From: Dermatemys mawii
Lineage: Eukaryota; Chordata; Testudines; Dermatemydidae
Length of the DNA stretch: 64,000 bases
Assembly (NCBI GenBank): GCA_007922305.1
Contig: ML677366.1
Coordinates: 15,352,338 to 15,416,337, forward strand
Direction of reading: 5' to 3'
The position numbers were made by a program, and so were the translations under genes. Below are positions 47,201-58,513 of this stretch, piece after piece. Numbering within the stretch: position 1 is the stretch's first letter; every line of letters starts with the position of its first letter. The notes under the pieces were generated by a model. The model searched no databases, was not told the origin of the DNA, and worked only from the letters and a program-made list of their open reading frames with translations.

Positions 47201-48260
47201 ACTTGATTGCATATTATGCCATGAAGAGCCACATATGCCAATTTATGCAGTTGCTTCCCACCCGCACCCCCACAAAATATACATAAATCTGGGAACATTT
47301 TCAAATTTGGATGCATGGAATCATTGTTCAAGGAGGAAAAAATATCCAAAGTCTGAAATACATTTGTGTGTTTGAATTTCTATTTGAAGGCTGAGAACCA
47401 ACTAGAGGAAGCTGATGACAGCCCCAGAAGCTAATGCAATTTTTCTGTATACATGTCACTCATTACCCAAGAAAAGAAATTAGCCTGATCTGTTTCTCTC
47501 TCTAATCAAGATCCATTTTTGCATTATGCATTTAAAATGCAATTAAGCAATGCTTTATTCTTTTTATAGACTACCAACTACAATTAATGCTAAGGTTTAT
47601 TCTAAATAGTAATTATACTTTTTTAAAAGGTACATAGCCTTTAAAAGGTAATTTGCATCTCAAGTCCTGTTCTCTGCCTCCAACTCAGCTGAGATTACAT
47701 TGTAAGAACACTGTATGGTTTCATTCACAAGACAAACACCTGTCAAATCTCTGTCAGTCATGCACAAATCCTTTCAGAAAATATAGGGCTACGGTACACA
47801 GTCAGTGAATATTTTCTGTTTTTAGGGAATCCAACAGTTGTTACATTCTAACACACACAATCAATGTCTTTACAAGAATTTACAATTAGATGTAATTTTA
47901 AAATTACAGGTATATGTGCATCAAATTCATGCAGCAAAGAAGGTAGCATCCTCATCAATAGAAAAAAAAATATAGTTCTGGAGCGTCCAATAGAATTCTT
48001 AATCATGCCCCCCATCTACTTTTATTGATCAAAATCAAAGATTTTCCAAATTCAATATGCAGCATCCTCCTCCAGCTTGCAAATGAGCTAGAATAGCTAA
48101 GTAAACAGATCAAGAACTGTAAAAATGTAAACTTCATGCAAATTGAAGCAAATAAGATGACTAGTAACAAAAAATTGACTCTCCCCTGACTATAACCAAG
48201 TGTTTTTCCAGCATATCATTGTTATGATGTACATGATACCACAAGCAAAATAAAACAGCC
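44223..48260. other. No gene recognised; possible conserved noncoding stretches
   Basis: The stretches 46640-47000 and 47510-47760 have motifs typical of developmental enhancers (for example GCATTATGCATTTAAAATGC, then GCAATTAAG, CAATTAATG and AATTTGCATCTC with an octamer-like ATTTGCAT). This is from motif content only. A short direct repeat of about 17 bp (GTCAATATATGCC) is at about 46573-46606. The rest is unassigned. Confidence 0.3.
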
Positions 48261-48268
48261 TTTGGCCA

Positions 48269-48387
48269 GGGCGACCAGATGTCCCAATTTTATAGGGACA
48301 GTTCCGATATTCAAGGCTATTTCTTATATAGGGACCTATTACCCCCCGCCCCCGTCCCAATTTTTCACACTTGCTATCTAGTTACCC
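48269..48387 (+). mobile_element. TA-type MITE (GGGCGACC termini)
   Basis: The same family as 4029-4148, here in forward orientation: GGGCGACCAGATGTCCC at the left, TATAGGGACAG, CCTATTACCCCCCG, and CTATCTAGTTACCC at the right. The flanks are CA and TG where TA is expected, both single transitions. The length is 119 bp. Confidence 0.7.
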
Positions 48388-49086
48388 TGCATTTGGCTAA
48401 CTGTCTTAGTCAATTCATAAAGTACTGACTCTCAAAGTGTGTTAAGGCTGCTGAATATCTTTCCCTTATCACAAAAGGAGGAAGTTAACAATGGAGTGTG
48501 CAGCAACAAAGCTTGCTGAGTAAGTAAGTAAAAGGACCCCTGATTGCACACGCAAATGTAGGTTTTGCACTCACAATTTGCATGGGCAGTGTCAGAGGGT
48601 GGTTTGTATATGTAGCCCATTGCACAGAAGATAACATTTAATCCAAAGGCTACTAAGATTTACAAACACTATTTGGGATATCAAGTGCAAGTTGATTTAT
48701 TCTCTACCCAGTATAGAAAATTTCAGCTCAGACTATCAAAAACCTTACACTTTAGCTTCATATTGACCAACAAACAACAGTTTCTATTCAGGAACACCCT
48801 TCCTTCAGCGTAATGTAAACATGAACCTAGATTAAAATAGTTTTCAGTATCACATATACTAGAATTCCTATTACCAACAATCTTCATGAAAATTAGAAAG
48901 GCCTGAACAGAAGCTGAACATAAAGGGAAACATTAAAGCAACCTACAAACATTTCTGTACATCTGATTTTGCTTAAACCAATTTCATATCTTGTAGAAAA
49001 TGCAATCTACATATTGAAGCGTCTTAATGGGCACATTACAACAACAAACTTCAATCAATCTCCATTTACACCCTTCCATATGGTAA
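48388..49086. other. No feature recognised
   Basis: AT-rich sequence between a MITE and a TA run. Confidence 0.5.
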
Positions 49087-49109
49087 ATATATATATATAT
49101 ATATATATG
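49087..49109. repeat. (TA)n microsatellite
   Basis: About eleven uninterrupted TA units. A 16-bp perfect tandem duplication (TTTTACATCTAAGAAA) follows about 70 bp later, at 49178-49209. Confidence 0.95.
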
Positions 49110-49469
49110 GTAATCTGAACAAATAGAAGAATTCCTAAAGAATTCCCCTACTATGCTCACACTATTCGCCACATCAGTTTTACATCTAAGAAATTTTACA
49201 TCTAAGAACATTCTCATGTCCCATTTTAGAGGTTCTACTAATTCAACTCAGCTATCAGTTTCACTTGTACATAAAATGAATAAATGCATGTTTATCTCTG
49301 AATTAAACATTTTTTACCCAATAACTCTAAACAGCATAATAGAGCAACAATGATAAATCTCAGACATTCTAGAATTTCTGAACAAGCTGTAGCCAAAAAT
49401 CTCTAGGTACTGCATATATCAAGTCATCCTTCCTATTTTAGCAGAAGTATGTGAGTTTTATAACTTAAA

Positions 49470-49662
49470 TTCTAACCCTGCCACTAAATCTTATTGCGGC
49501 ATTAAGCAAGCCATTTCCCTTCTCTATGCCTGAGTATACCTGTGTATAAAATAAGGATAATACTGTCCTATCTTACAGGGGACTTGGGGAGGCTTAAATA
49601 GTTACAATTAATATTTGTAAAGCACTGTGAGCCCCAGCTGAAAGGAGCTTTATAAATTATTC
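49470..49662 (+). repeat. MIR-type SINE
   Basis: TTCTAACCCTGCCACTAAAT, AGCAAGCCATTTCCCTTCTC, TGTATAAAATAAGGATAATA and TTTGTAAAGCACTGTGAGCC, then AAAGGAGCTTTATAAATTAT run from the MIR core to its tail. Confidence 0.65.
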
Positions 49663-51236
49663 TAAAAATATATAGGCCACAAACCAAAAAAAACCGTACA
49701 GACTAAAAGTGTGAAAGGTCTTCCATGAGCCTCATGTACATAGCATGCTATAAGCTGAAACATCTTAAAGCTAATGTCACTATGGCTTGGCGAAAATTCT
49801 CCTTCAATTAAAAGGTACGCACTGGGGCAGACTGGATACATGAATTTTAGAAGAAAATATGGATACTCCATGTACTTCTTTTCATACCATATGATACTCT
49901 AATACTTTTATGCAATCCTCTTACACCAGAGCGTAAGGGTAGGCATCATGACAGTTGTAGAACTGTAAGACAATAAACTAAGCATACTGAGATGTAATAA
50001 TTTTATGAACACAGTGTGTGACCTGCTCAGTGAGGTGAAGTTATTGCACATAAGGGTTAAAAGACCTTCCTGTATAAATACATTGCTGTAGTTTTTTAGA
50101 TGCTGTGTTGCCAGAAATAAGACAAGGCTTCAGATAAGGGCACCCCAGCACACACCTGAAAGACAGTGGGTAAAACTATCAGCTTTGAAGATCTTCCCTC
50201 TTGTCTCCAACAAGTTGCAAGCCTTGTTCTCCCAAGGCTGGGAACTAATAGATCACAGGGCTATTCACAGTTAAAAAGTAATTTGGTCTTGAGGAAAGAG
50301 AAGAGGGGTGATCAAAAGGACTAAGCAGCTTTTAAAGGGGACTGTCTCCTGAGGCTGGAGAAAGAAATGGTTATTAAGTCAAAGGAATGGACTATGCCAG
50401 CCAGATCCTAGAAGTCTCAGCAGGGTCTATACCTACCTGGCATTATAATTTACAAACAGTGGAGGAAGGGGAGAGTCATAGCTGTGCAAAGACCCAAAGA
50501 TTTTCCCTTTTAAAATAATCTGAAAATGTATATTCTAAATTCAATTACTATCTAAAGTTCCTAGATAACTATACTAAGCACAGAATAAACCACTTTTGAT
50601 TATATCAACAGTATACTGGATGCAGTTATACTAGGAGATCATATCAAGAACAAGCTATAATGGCATAACTAATCCACATTGAGTGAGGGACAGAGGGGTG
50701 AGAAGGGTGTACCACCTTAACTATACTGAAATAGTTAAAGAGATACAACTGAAGAGGCCTCAAAGCAAAAGACAGCATGGCCAGGATCCTGCATTCAAAT
50801 TCAGAATGAGTCACTGACTTATCTCATAAATTTGACCAAGTCATTGGACTTCATTCTCTCTCACTCAACAGGGTATATAGAAAAAGGACCTCAGTAATTT
50901 ATAGCAATCATTGGGTTAAAACAAAATTTAAGTCACCAAAATTTAAAAAATTAAGCGGTCCCATTCATCCAGACCACTTAAGGAACTTTAGACACATTTT
51001 AAATTCCTGGCATCAAGGCCTTCTCCCTTAGCTACCTTCATGAATAATCAGGAATTTACGCCTACAAAATCTTACAGGTAAAAATTACCCACTATTTGTT
51101 GTAGGTAAGAACTGAGGTGACTCGATTTGGACATTTTTTCTGGGTCCTGATTTGAAATCATACCAAGAGATATGTAATAATGAAGAGAACATAAAATCCT
51201 GTATTGATCAATATTTAAAAGTCAAAACATTTTATT
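49663..51236. other. No gene recognised
   Basis: The part at 50000-50450 has a repeat-like look (GGTTAAAAGACC, CTGTATAAATAC) but could not be assigned. The remainder is AT-rich and plain. Confidence 0.4.
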
Positions 51237-52076
51237 GTGAAATATGGATACAGTACAGCCCTAGCTAGACCTTTAACCACATTTGAGGACTTGACCCAGG
51301 AGAAAGCTGGAACAAGAGGTTTAATTTCTAAGATATATGCAATTTTGATTGAAAAAGATGTTGATAAGAAAACAGTCCAGATTAAAATATGGGAGAAGAA
51401 TTTGGACAAAGAAACTGATCTGAATGAGTGGCTTTCTATATGGAAAAGGGAATATATATCTTTGATTTGTAAAGAACTTTTTTAAATAAAATTACTGTAT
51501 ATAGGTGGCATTTGCCTCCTGTTAAGATCTATCATATTTTTGTTACTAGGGAGGCATTCTGTTGGAGGGATTATGAAGAAAGGAGAACATACTTACACTT
51601 GTGGTTTGGGGGAAGAAATTAGATGGTTTGGGGGAAGAAATTATTAAAGAAATTCATTTTATGACAAAATGCCAGATTCCTAGAGATCTCCTGATAACTT
51701 ATTTAATACAGAATCTACATTTTAAACAGAACAAATTAATTTATTTTTTACTATTAGCTGCAAGACTATATGGCACATTCTTGGAAAAATTTGACTTCTC
51801 CTATTGAACTGAGGTATAGTAAAATATGGACTGTCCTTGTAATAGGAAAGCTTTCGCATCAAGTACATATACAAGAGAATCACCAAAGAGAGGACAGATA
51901 TTTAGGAATTTGGTCACCCTTGGTAGCATACTCAGAGGAAGAGGGGTCCCCATCTAGCAAGGCATAATCTTTAGCCAGGTTCTTTGAATATTAACCTGAC
52001 CCTGCAGAAGTCATAAGCAATGTACGATGCAGTATGTTCTGTAACTTTGCCTTAATAAAAAGATTTTTACAAAAAA
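51237..52076 (+). pseudogene. L1-type LINE, ORF2 C-terminal end and 3' tail
   Basis: The translated pieces KIWEKNLDKETDLNEW (about 51385-51432), KCQIPRDLLITYL (about 51668-51706) and ELRYSKIWTVLVIGKLSH (about 51808-51861) follow the end of an L1 ORF2, in different frames. After the ORF come an AATAAA (52053-52058) and an A-rich end (ACAAAAAAG) at about 52076. A 22-bp tandem duplication (GGTTTGGGGGAAGAAATTA unit, 51603-51624 and 51625-51646) shifts the frame. The 5' end is truncated. L1 is a minor LINE in turtles compared with CR1. Confidence 0.75.
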
Positions 52077-52176
52077 GTCCTCAGTGAAAAATAGTTTTGG
52101 CCTTCAACTTGATCTTACTTATTGGCTTTTTGTGGCCACTCATCTCTTAGATCCCATTAGTTTGGGCAGTTTAGGT

Positions 52177-53072
52177 CAGTGGTTCCCAAACTGGGGTTCG
52201 TGAACTCCTGGGGGTTCATGAAATGTTACAGGGGATTCTCGGGAAAAAATTCCCTAATGGTAGATGGAGCTGTCCCTAGGTATCCCAGGCAGCATGGGGC
52301 CAGCAGCCCAGAGCCCCTGGACTTCCAAGAGTAAAGCAGATCAAAGCAAGCATATCTATCACACTGAGGAGATTTAAATTTCAAGACTCCTTTTACGCAA
52401 TAGAAAGGGAGATGGATATTTTTTGCTGTTTTTAAAATAAAATAGGCTGTTTTTTAAATTATTAAGAAGAACAGGTTTAAGCTTTGTTGTAATGTGCATT
52501 GTTTGCCTGGACTGCTCAAAACTTGAATGCTTGTGTAGGAGGAACTCTTTGATTTGGCTTCTTAAATACCTTAAATCGGTTTCACATCTGATACTCCTTG
52601 ATGAAACATAGGAGCCAGAGGTGCAAGTATGGGGGGGCGACAAGGGTCACATGCCACCTCCGCATCAGCGCATCCCCGATGGGTCCCTCTCCTTTTTTTC
52701 CCATGGCTCCCCAGGGTATGCGGGTGTGTTTTGCCCCTGCACCCTTTTTTTCTACTGGCACCTCTGATAGGAGCTTTGTCTTATAACAGGCGTAATCAAA
52801 AGTGATACAAGCTACAAAAGTGAGTTCTTGGAAGCGTGTTGCCATTTTCATAATGTAATAGAAATACTGTAATGATAAAGAATAATTAATAAATAGTGTG
52901 TAATAAGCATGTCATATAAAACTTGTTTTATATTTCCAAGATCACTGCTTTTATAATTTATACGGCGGTAAGGGAGAAAATCCATGGAAATATTCATTTT
53001 TAGGAGAGGGTTCACGAGACTTGACATTTTAGTGAAAGGGGTTCACAGGTTGTTAAAGTTTGGGAACCACTT
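52177..53072 (+). mobile_element. hAT-like transposon with TSD, 896 bp
   Basis: The termini CAGTGGTTCCCAAACT and (reverse complement of the right end) AAGTGGTTCCCAAACT agree at 15 of 16. The flanks GTTTAGGT (52169-52176) and GTTTAGGG (53073-53080) agree at 7 of 8. The subterminal regions GGGGTTCGTGAACTCC and GAGGGTTCACGAGAC are also roughly inverted. No transposase was found. A second element is nested at 52616-52766. Confidence 0.9.
52616..52766. mobile_element. Nested 151-bp hAT-like MITE with perfect TSD
   Basis: The termini CAGAGGTGCAAGTA and (reverse complement of the right end) CAGAGGTGCCAGTA agree at 13 of 14. The flanks are a perfect 8-bp duplication, ATAGGAGC, at 52608-52615 and 52767-52774. 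The GC-rich interior has no coding capacity. It lies wholly inside the element 52177-53072 and so inserted later. Confidence 0.9.
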
Positions 53073-53080
53073 GTTTAGGG

Positions 53081-53863
53081 CCACTCATTGGCAAATCTCT
53101 CTAGGATATTATTTACTAGATACTAGAGTGGGGATAGGAAGGAAAACTTGGCATTATGCTACTTTAACACAATCTTGATCTTGGGGCTGGTTAGGGCCTG
53201 GCCTAGTCCCTGGAGTACATCTGAACAGCCTTCAGATTGTTCTACCTTATGCCTGACTACCCAGAGCACCAGGAGGCAATTCTAGTTTGTGATGCACACA
53301 GGACTGTAGGTACATGGGGACATCAAAAATTCTCAGTATGGAAGGATGGAATAAGCTATTTGTTTTTTACAATATAGGGATGATTCTAACTCCTGAGTGG
53401 TGAAGCAGAGCCAAGAGTAAGTTATGCAAGAGCCTCCCCAAGGAGTGAAGAGAAATGTTTTATTCAGTGCCTCATGCTGTGTGCTATATTTATACCAAAA
53501 GCATCTCTGTGCATTTTTTTAAAATGTTATCTATTAGTCCTGCGTTGCAGCTGCAATATCCTCTATTTACACTGTAAGTTAGAAATCAAGACCTACATTG
53601 CCCGTATGTATCATTGTACACCACCCATCTGACAAGTCACTCATCCAGTAGACTGCAAAAGGCAGAAAGAGCATCACATTCCTCTAACAGACTACCTCAG
53701 CAACACTGCTCTTTACTCACTGCAGAGTGTTGCTTAAGATAAGAACTGTGTGACCAGAGGCAAGTGTATCACCACTTTCTCCAGGTTAGAACAGCCTTAC
53801 ATTATCAAAGATTTCACAGTGTGTTCTCTCACCAGAAAAAAAGATCCAGATTGGTCACCAGGT
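53081..53863. other. No feature recognised
   Basis: Plain sequence between the hAT element and the inverted repeat. Confidence 0.5.
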
Positions 53864-53913
53864 TTGCACCTGAACACAACATGGCAGTTGTTTCTGCAGC
53901 AGTGAGGCAAATC
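53864..53913 (+). repeat. Inverted repeat, left arm (50 bp)
   Basis: The arm begins TTGCACCTGAACACAACATG and ends GCAGTGAGGCAAATC. It pairs with 54479-54528 as an inverted copy with a single mismatch (GTTGTTTC against GCTGTTTC). No similarity continues outside the arms. Confidence 0.9.
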
Positions 53914-54384
53914 ACAGCCAAATAAAGTCATTTAATCCACACAGTGATACGAATTGCACAGTTAGTTTAATTTTCATTTAAGAAATATGTTTAGATCCAC
54001 TGTTGTAGTGGGGCTTGAGTCATTTCTTATGTAACAAACTGACTTAAAAAAAAAATTCCATTTCAGGTATCCTGGATTCATTTTGTATCTTTCAGCAGGA
54101 CCTGAATGGGAAAAATTGCACAGTATTATACTGGTGTGTTTAGGACATAGCTTGCATCTGTTATGACTTCTTCTCTGCAGTATTATTGAATCTCACAATA
54201 CTTTGTGTTTTTTCTTAAAGCCTCTGCTGCTGGGATCATGTGAGAATCCCATCTTTCATTAGAAAGATTACCTTTCTAAAAACCTCAGGGTTTCAGAGAA
54301 AAGATAGAAAACATGACCCACGTGCACCCGAAAGGCTCACAAAAACCCTGAAGGTAAACTAAGGAAGAAAAATGTTTAAATGCC

Positions 54385-54442
54385 TGGATTTTTAAGCCAG
54401 TCTCAGGATTTTTGAACACTTAGGGTTTGAAATGCTGTATCT
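54385..54442. repeat. Old sauropsid repeat (GGATTTTTAAGCCAGTCTC family)
   Basis: GGATTTTTAAGCCAGTCTCA, then GGATTTTTGAACACTTAGGG matches a diverged repeat, known from birds, crocodilians and turtles, that has repeated TCATGATTTTT motifs. Confidence 0.45.
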
Positions 54443-54478
54443 CATTACTGAGAAAGCAAAGCAAAGCAAAGAAAGAAA

Positions 54479-54528
54479 GATTTGCCTCACTGCTGCAGAA
54501 ACAGCTGCCATGTTGTGTTCAGGTGCAA
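54479..54528 (-). repeat. Inverted repeat, right arm (50 bp)
   Basis: It starts GATTTGCCTCACTGCTGC and ends GTTCAGGTGCAA. It pairs with 53864-53913 at 49 of 50 positions across a 565-bp loop. A GAAAGCAAAGCAAAG-type purine run lies just before it. Confidence 0.9.
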
Positions 54529-56360
54529 GCTGTGACAGAGAGGAGACACAGCCAATGAGCTGTGCTCTCAGAGAATTTATTGTGGATTAAGAAGCCAAAA
54601 CAATAAGAAAAAAATCAAAGGTCTTTCTGACTGAAAGTCAAAGATTGCTCTTCTATAGAGAAACAGAATAGTTGGAATCAAGTTTATTGATAAGGTTTCT
54701 AAGCAAGAACTTATGAGCCATGCGGTAAGGTGATGTAAGTCAGCATAGCTCCATTTACTTTAAAGAAACTACAGCGCTGTATGTCAGCTGAGGATCTGGT
54801 CCCCAGTGTTCACAGAGTGGGCTTGATACATTTTTACCCTTTCCCGTACATAGGAAAAAAATATTACAAAAAGTAAGCTAGCTATAGAGTCTATGTCTGA
54901 CTTGGCTTACATCTCAGTACACTTAAATTTATTCAGCAACCTACTCCATATAACTACATCTATTCAGTGGTGTAATCTCTATTACAAAAATTAATAAACT
55001 GTGAAGATCACAGGAAAAGTTCTGGAGCTACCTCTTGCCCCTTTAATAAGTTCTTACCTGCCAACACAAAGAATTTCTGAAAACTCTGCAACCCTGAATT
55101 CCCATCTGTCTCACGTAATAAGCAAATGTGGTCAAATGAGGATTTGTAACATGATGAAAGTTACGATCACAGGTCTTTCTGTGCCAGCTTAAAAACAAAA
55201 ACAAACAAACAAAAAAACAGGCTAGCACTGAATTGCAGCTTTTATTTAGTAAGTTCTCCTTCTGAAAAAGCACACATGAAGAACATATCAAAGGCAATGA
55301 TAGCAATAAACCCACTTAAGTGCTGCTTTTGATTCAACAAATCTGTGTTTTACAAACATTCTCAGTTTGAGTTTATACATTAAATATTGGCCGTAGCCAA
55401 GGAACATGGAGCACTCACATGTCTCTCACCACCACCACCATCCCAAAAAGAACCTTGTTACTTATTGAAGATCTTTGAGGTGATCAAGTATTGGAATAAC
55501 GGATTGGCTTTCCTCCACAAACTGGGGCTCGCTGCTGGTAGCACTGCAAGAGGGAAAATAACCCTCTCTCCCCAGGCAGTAAAGCAACTGGGAAGTTGCT
55601 CCACAATTGTTACTGCAGCCTGAAGCTGTAGTCTCCCCTTCCCTCTCCCCTCTGCCCCCATACCCCCCGTGATCCTTTCATATCACTTTGGATGTGGGAA
55701 GGGAGAGAGAGGATCTGTATAACAGACATCCTCTTTCCCCATCCCCAACCTCTGGCCACCCCTGCTACACTAAACTCTGCATGACACAGAGGATGCAAAA
55801 TCTTTACACAGATCCCATCCCCCATCCTGTCTTCCTCCCTAGTGCAGCGGAACTGCTGATGGGGAGCCTGCACAGCTATGGCGACAGGCTCAGGATTGAT
55901 TATAATTGTAACTAGATTACCCAGTGCAAGTGATTACTTGAAAAAGGTCATGTATTCAGTACTTGATGTTACTACGCCAAGAAATCTCACTTCATCCTCA
56001 CTCAGCACCACTACAATGGAAGGTATCAAAAAAACAAAGAATGAAAGAACAGGGAAGGAAAACTTCTTGTTGCTTTGATCTTGGTGGACGAAAGTGAATA
56101 GCATAGCCCTCAGCCCTCTGTACTCTTTCAGTAATCCACGGCTGGCCTGCCATGATTTACAAGGCAATTGTTTCATCTGGAGCCTCTGGTGCCATCATAA
56201 AGCACACTGCTGTCTGTATACTCAGGATATGCACGTTGTAGAAGATGCATGAAACAATGAGACTGATGGAAGGCTGGATAGCTGAGGCAACTGCTGACAG
56301 AATAAGAAACCCTCCAACTCCAGATGACTAGTTCAGATTTGGCCCATCTTGGTAGTTACT
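54529..56360. other. No gene recognised
   Basis: An A/C-rich run (AAACAAACAAACAAAAAAAC) is at about 55192-55219 and a C/T-rich run at about 55627-55668. The rest is unassigned. Confidence 0.45.
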
Positions 56361-56453
56361 GACGAAGAGCTCTGCGCAGCTCGAAAGCTGGTCTCTCTCA
56401 CCAACAGAAGTCAGTCTAATAAAAGATCTTACCTCACCCACCTTGTCTCTCTA
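56361..56453 (-). repeat. Turtle-type repeat, single copy of the fold-back unit
   Basis: GAAGAGCTCTGCGCAGCTCG, AAAGCTGGTCTCTCTCACC, then CTAATAAAAGATCTTACCTC and ACCCACCTTGTCTCTCT correspond, reversed, to the left half of 8951-9112. A short duplication (CTAGGGAACTAACC) follows at about 56450-56480. Confidence 0.65.
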
Positions 56454-56559
56454 GGGAACTAACCTATCTAGGGAACTAACCATCATGTTCACTCTGCCTA
56501 TGTTATCCCTTCTCCCTTATCCTTTGTCTTTCTTGACTGTTTAGACGGTAAGCTCTTCT

Positions 56560-56770
56560 GGGTGTGAAAAATCCACACCCCTGAGCAACGTTGTTATACT
56601 GACCTAACCCCCTGTACAGACAGCATTATGTCAACAGGAAAGCTTCTCCGACATAGCTACCACCTCTGTGGGCGATGGATTCATTATGCCACAGGGAGAA
56701 GGTCTGCTGTCCATGGAGTAGTGACTTCACTAACATGCTACAGTGGTGCATTTGAATTCAGGACTGCAGT
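56560..56770. repeat. Fragment of the palindrome-rich DNA-transposon family
   Basis: GTGAAAAATCCACACCCCTG, GTTATACTGACCTAACCCCC, AGCATTATGTCAACAGG, GAAAGCTTCTCCGACATAGC and GGATTCATTATGCC match the turtle family related to 16376-16931. The match gives only the middle; the termini are lost. Confidence 0.5.
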
Positions 56771-57922
56771 GGACAAAATTCTTATCCACTTAAAACTCTG
56801 CCACAGGACAACCAGCAATCACAATATTTGGATACTTGACCCCACTTTCTTTTCCTCCTACAGTATATTTTGGCTGCCTAGGCTTCTGAGCCCAAAAGAA
56901 AGAAAGAATCATTAAGAAGGACTGTCTTCAACCGTGAGTGGGGCACTTACAAATCTATCACATCAGGATTTCTCTAGCTTTCCCTTCTTCCCTCAGTCAT
57001 GCCATAACCTTCACTAGAAATACATAGAAGCTAAAAGCCTGCTCTATCTGCTTTTAATCTGACAGATACTCTGGATACTACAGTTAATTGTACAGCACTT
57101 CATAAAAATAAGCTCTAACCTAGCACTTTACTTGACCTGCCTCTAGCAGAGAAGTAAGCACACTGATATATTTAAAAAAAAAAAGAACACACCTCTTTTC
57201 AGTGTTAATGTCCCCAGTTCTCTAAGATTAACAGAGAATGGTAACCTTGGCTATAAAATGGTTCAAAGCATTTAGAAAAAGGATGTCATTTTCGATTGAA
57301 TTCAATAGAATTTTAGAGCTATAGAGCCCCATTGGTTTCCCCTCTGCTACATTCTATAGGATATTTTCAGAAGGGTCTTCCCTACAAAATCCATCTCTAC
57401 TCGGAAATAATTCCTCAGGCTTAATGACATAAGTAATCTCAGCCTCATCTAACCTCACCTCATACATACAAAAGATGGAGTTTTAAAAAATCTTTTCACA
57501 ATTAGACATCAATACATTCTTATTCTCAAGAAGTTTCTTTTGCTAACTCGCCTGCCTGCAGGGAATACAGTTATTTACATCTCTAGGCTGAAAAAGCCCT
57601 GAAGATGTCCTTGGAATGAATGGGTCCATTCATTTCAGTGGGAACGTATTCTGACTTTATCATCTGAATGTCATTATACCTCTCACCTCCAAAGCCTTTC
57701 TGTGCCTGGGAGTGGTGTTGCTTTTTCCAGTGTAGCACCCCCTGTAGTCATTCTGGTGTCACAATGGTCTATCACTGTACAAAGTCTGGCCTTCTAGCCA
57801 GGTCACCGTTCAATTTGTAAAATAGAAAACTCAGAATCTAATGGCTTTCAAGCTGTTTTCCCACTCTATCTGGCACTGACTGTTCTTGGCTTCTTTATTC
57901 TTGACACCTGTGCTCCCCTCTT
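56771..57922. other. No gene recognised
   Basis: AT-rich sequence. Nothing was assigned. Confidence 0.5.
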
Positions 57923-57930
57923 GGTCTGAG

Positions 57931-58505
57931 CATAGGCATGTGTATGGGGTGTGCCCAGACACACACTAATGTGTCAAAAAAAAAAAGTGACTTTGGATGC
58001 AGAGCGTGGCGCAGCTGATAGGGTGGCTGGAACTGATTGAAGTGCTCTCATTGGGCCTCCAGTAGCCGGAGCCCCTCCCCCCCCCGCAGCCTCAGCACCA
58101 CATTGCCAGCAGTCTGCAGGGGTGGGGCTGTGCGCTTGGTGGAGCAGCACCTTCAGATCCACATGGAACAGGCGGCTCTGAACAGCATGGTAAGGGGAGT
58201 CCCCGGGGGCAGTCAGGGAGCAGGGGGGGGGTTGGATGAGTCAGGGGTTTGGGGGGGCCTGTTGGGGTGGAGGTGTGGAGAGGGGTCAGAGAAGACAAGG
58301 AGCAGTGGGAGTTGGATGGATTAGGAGTTCTGGGGGTCCTTTCAGGGGGCAGGGAATGGTTGGATAGGCGTGGGAGTCCCAGGGGTCTGTCTGGGGGCAG
58401 GGGTGTGGATAAGGGGCAGGGCAGTCAGGGGACAGTTAGAGGGTAGGGTTCGAGGGGGGAATCCATGGGTGCACACCCTAATGAAATGTGCTGCACGTGC
58501 CTATG
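57931..58505 (+). mobile_element. GC-rich hAT-like transposon with TSD
   Basis: The termini CATAGGCATGTGTATG and (reverse complement of the right end) CATAGGCACGTGCAGC agree at 12 of 16. The flanks GGTCTGAG (57923-57930) and GGTCTGGG (58506-58513) agree at 7 of 8. The next inner parts (GTGTGCCCAGACACACACTAATG and GTGCACACCCTAATG) are related, read in pieces. The G-rich interior resembles that of 27233-27780 but the ends are of another family. The length is 575 bp. Confidence 0.85.
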
Positions 58506-58513
58506 GGTCTGGG

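Noticed and set aside
58040..58480. Possible CpG island or promoter from high GC
   Set aside because: The GC content belongs to the hAT element 57931-58505, whose ends and target duplication are clear. CpG is not enriched as in an island.
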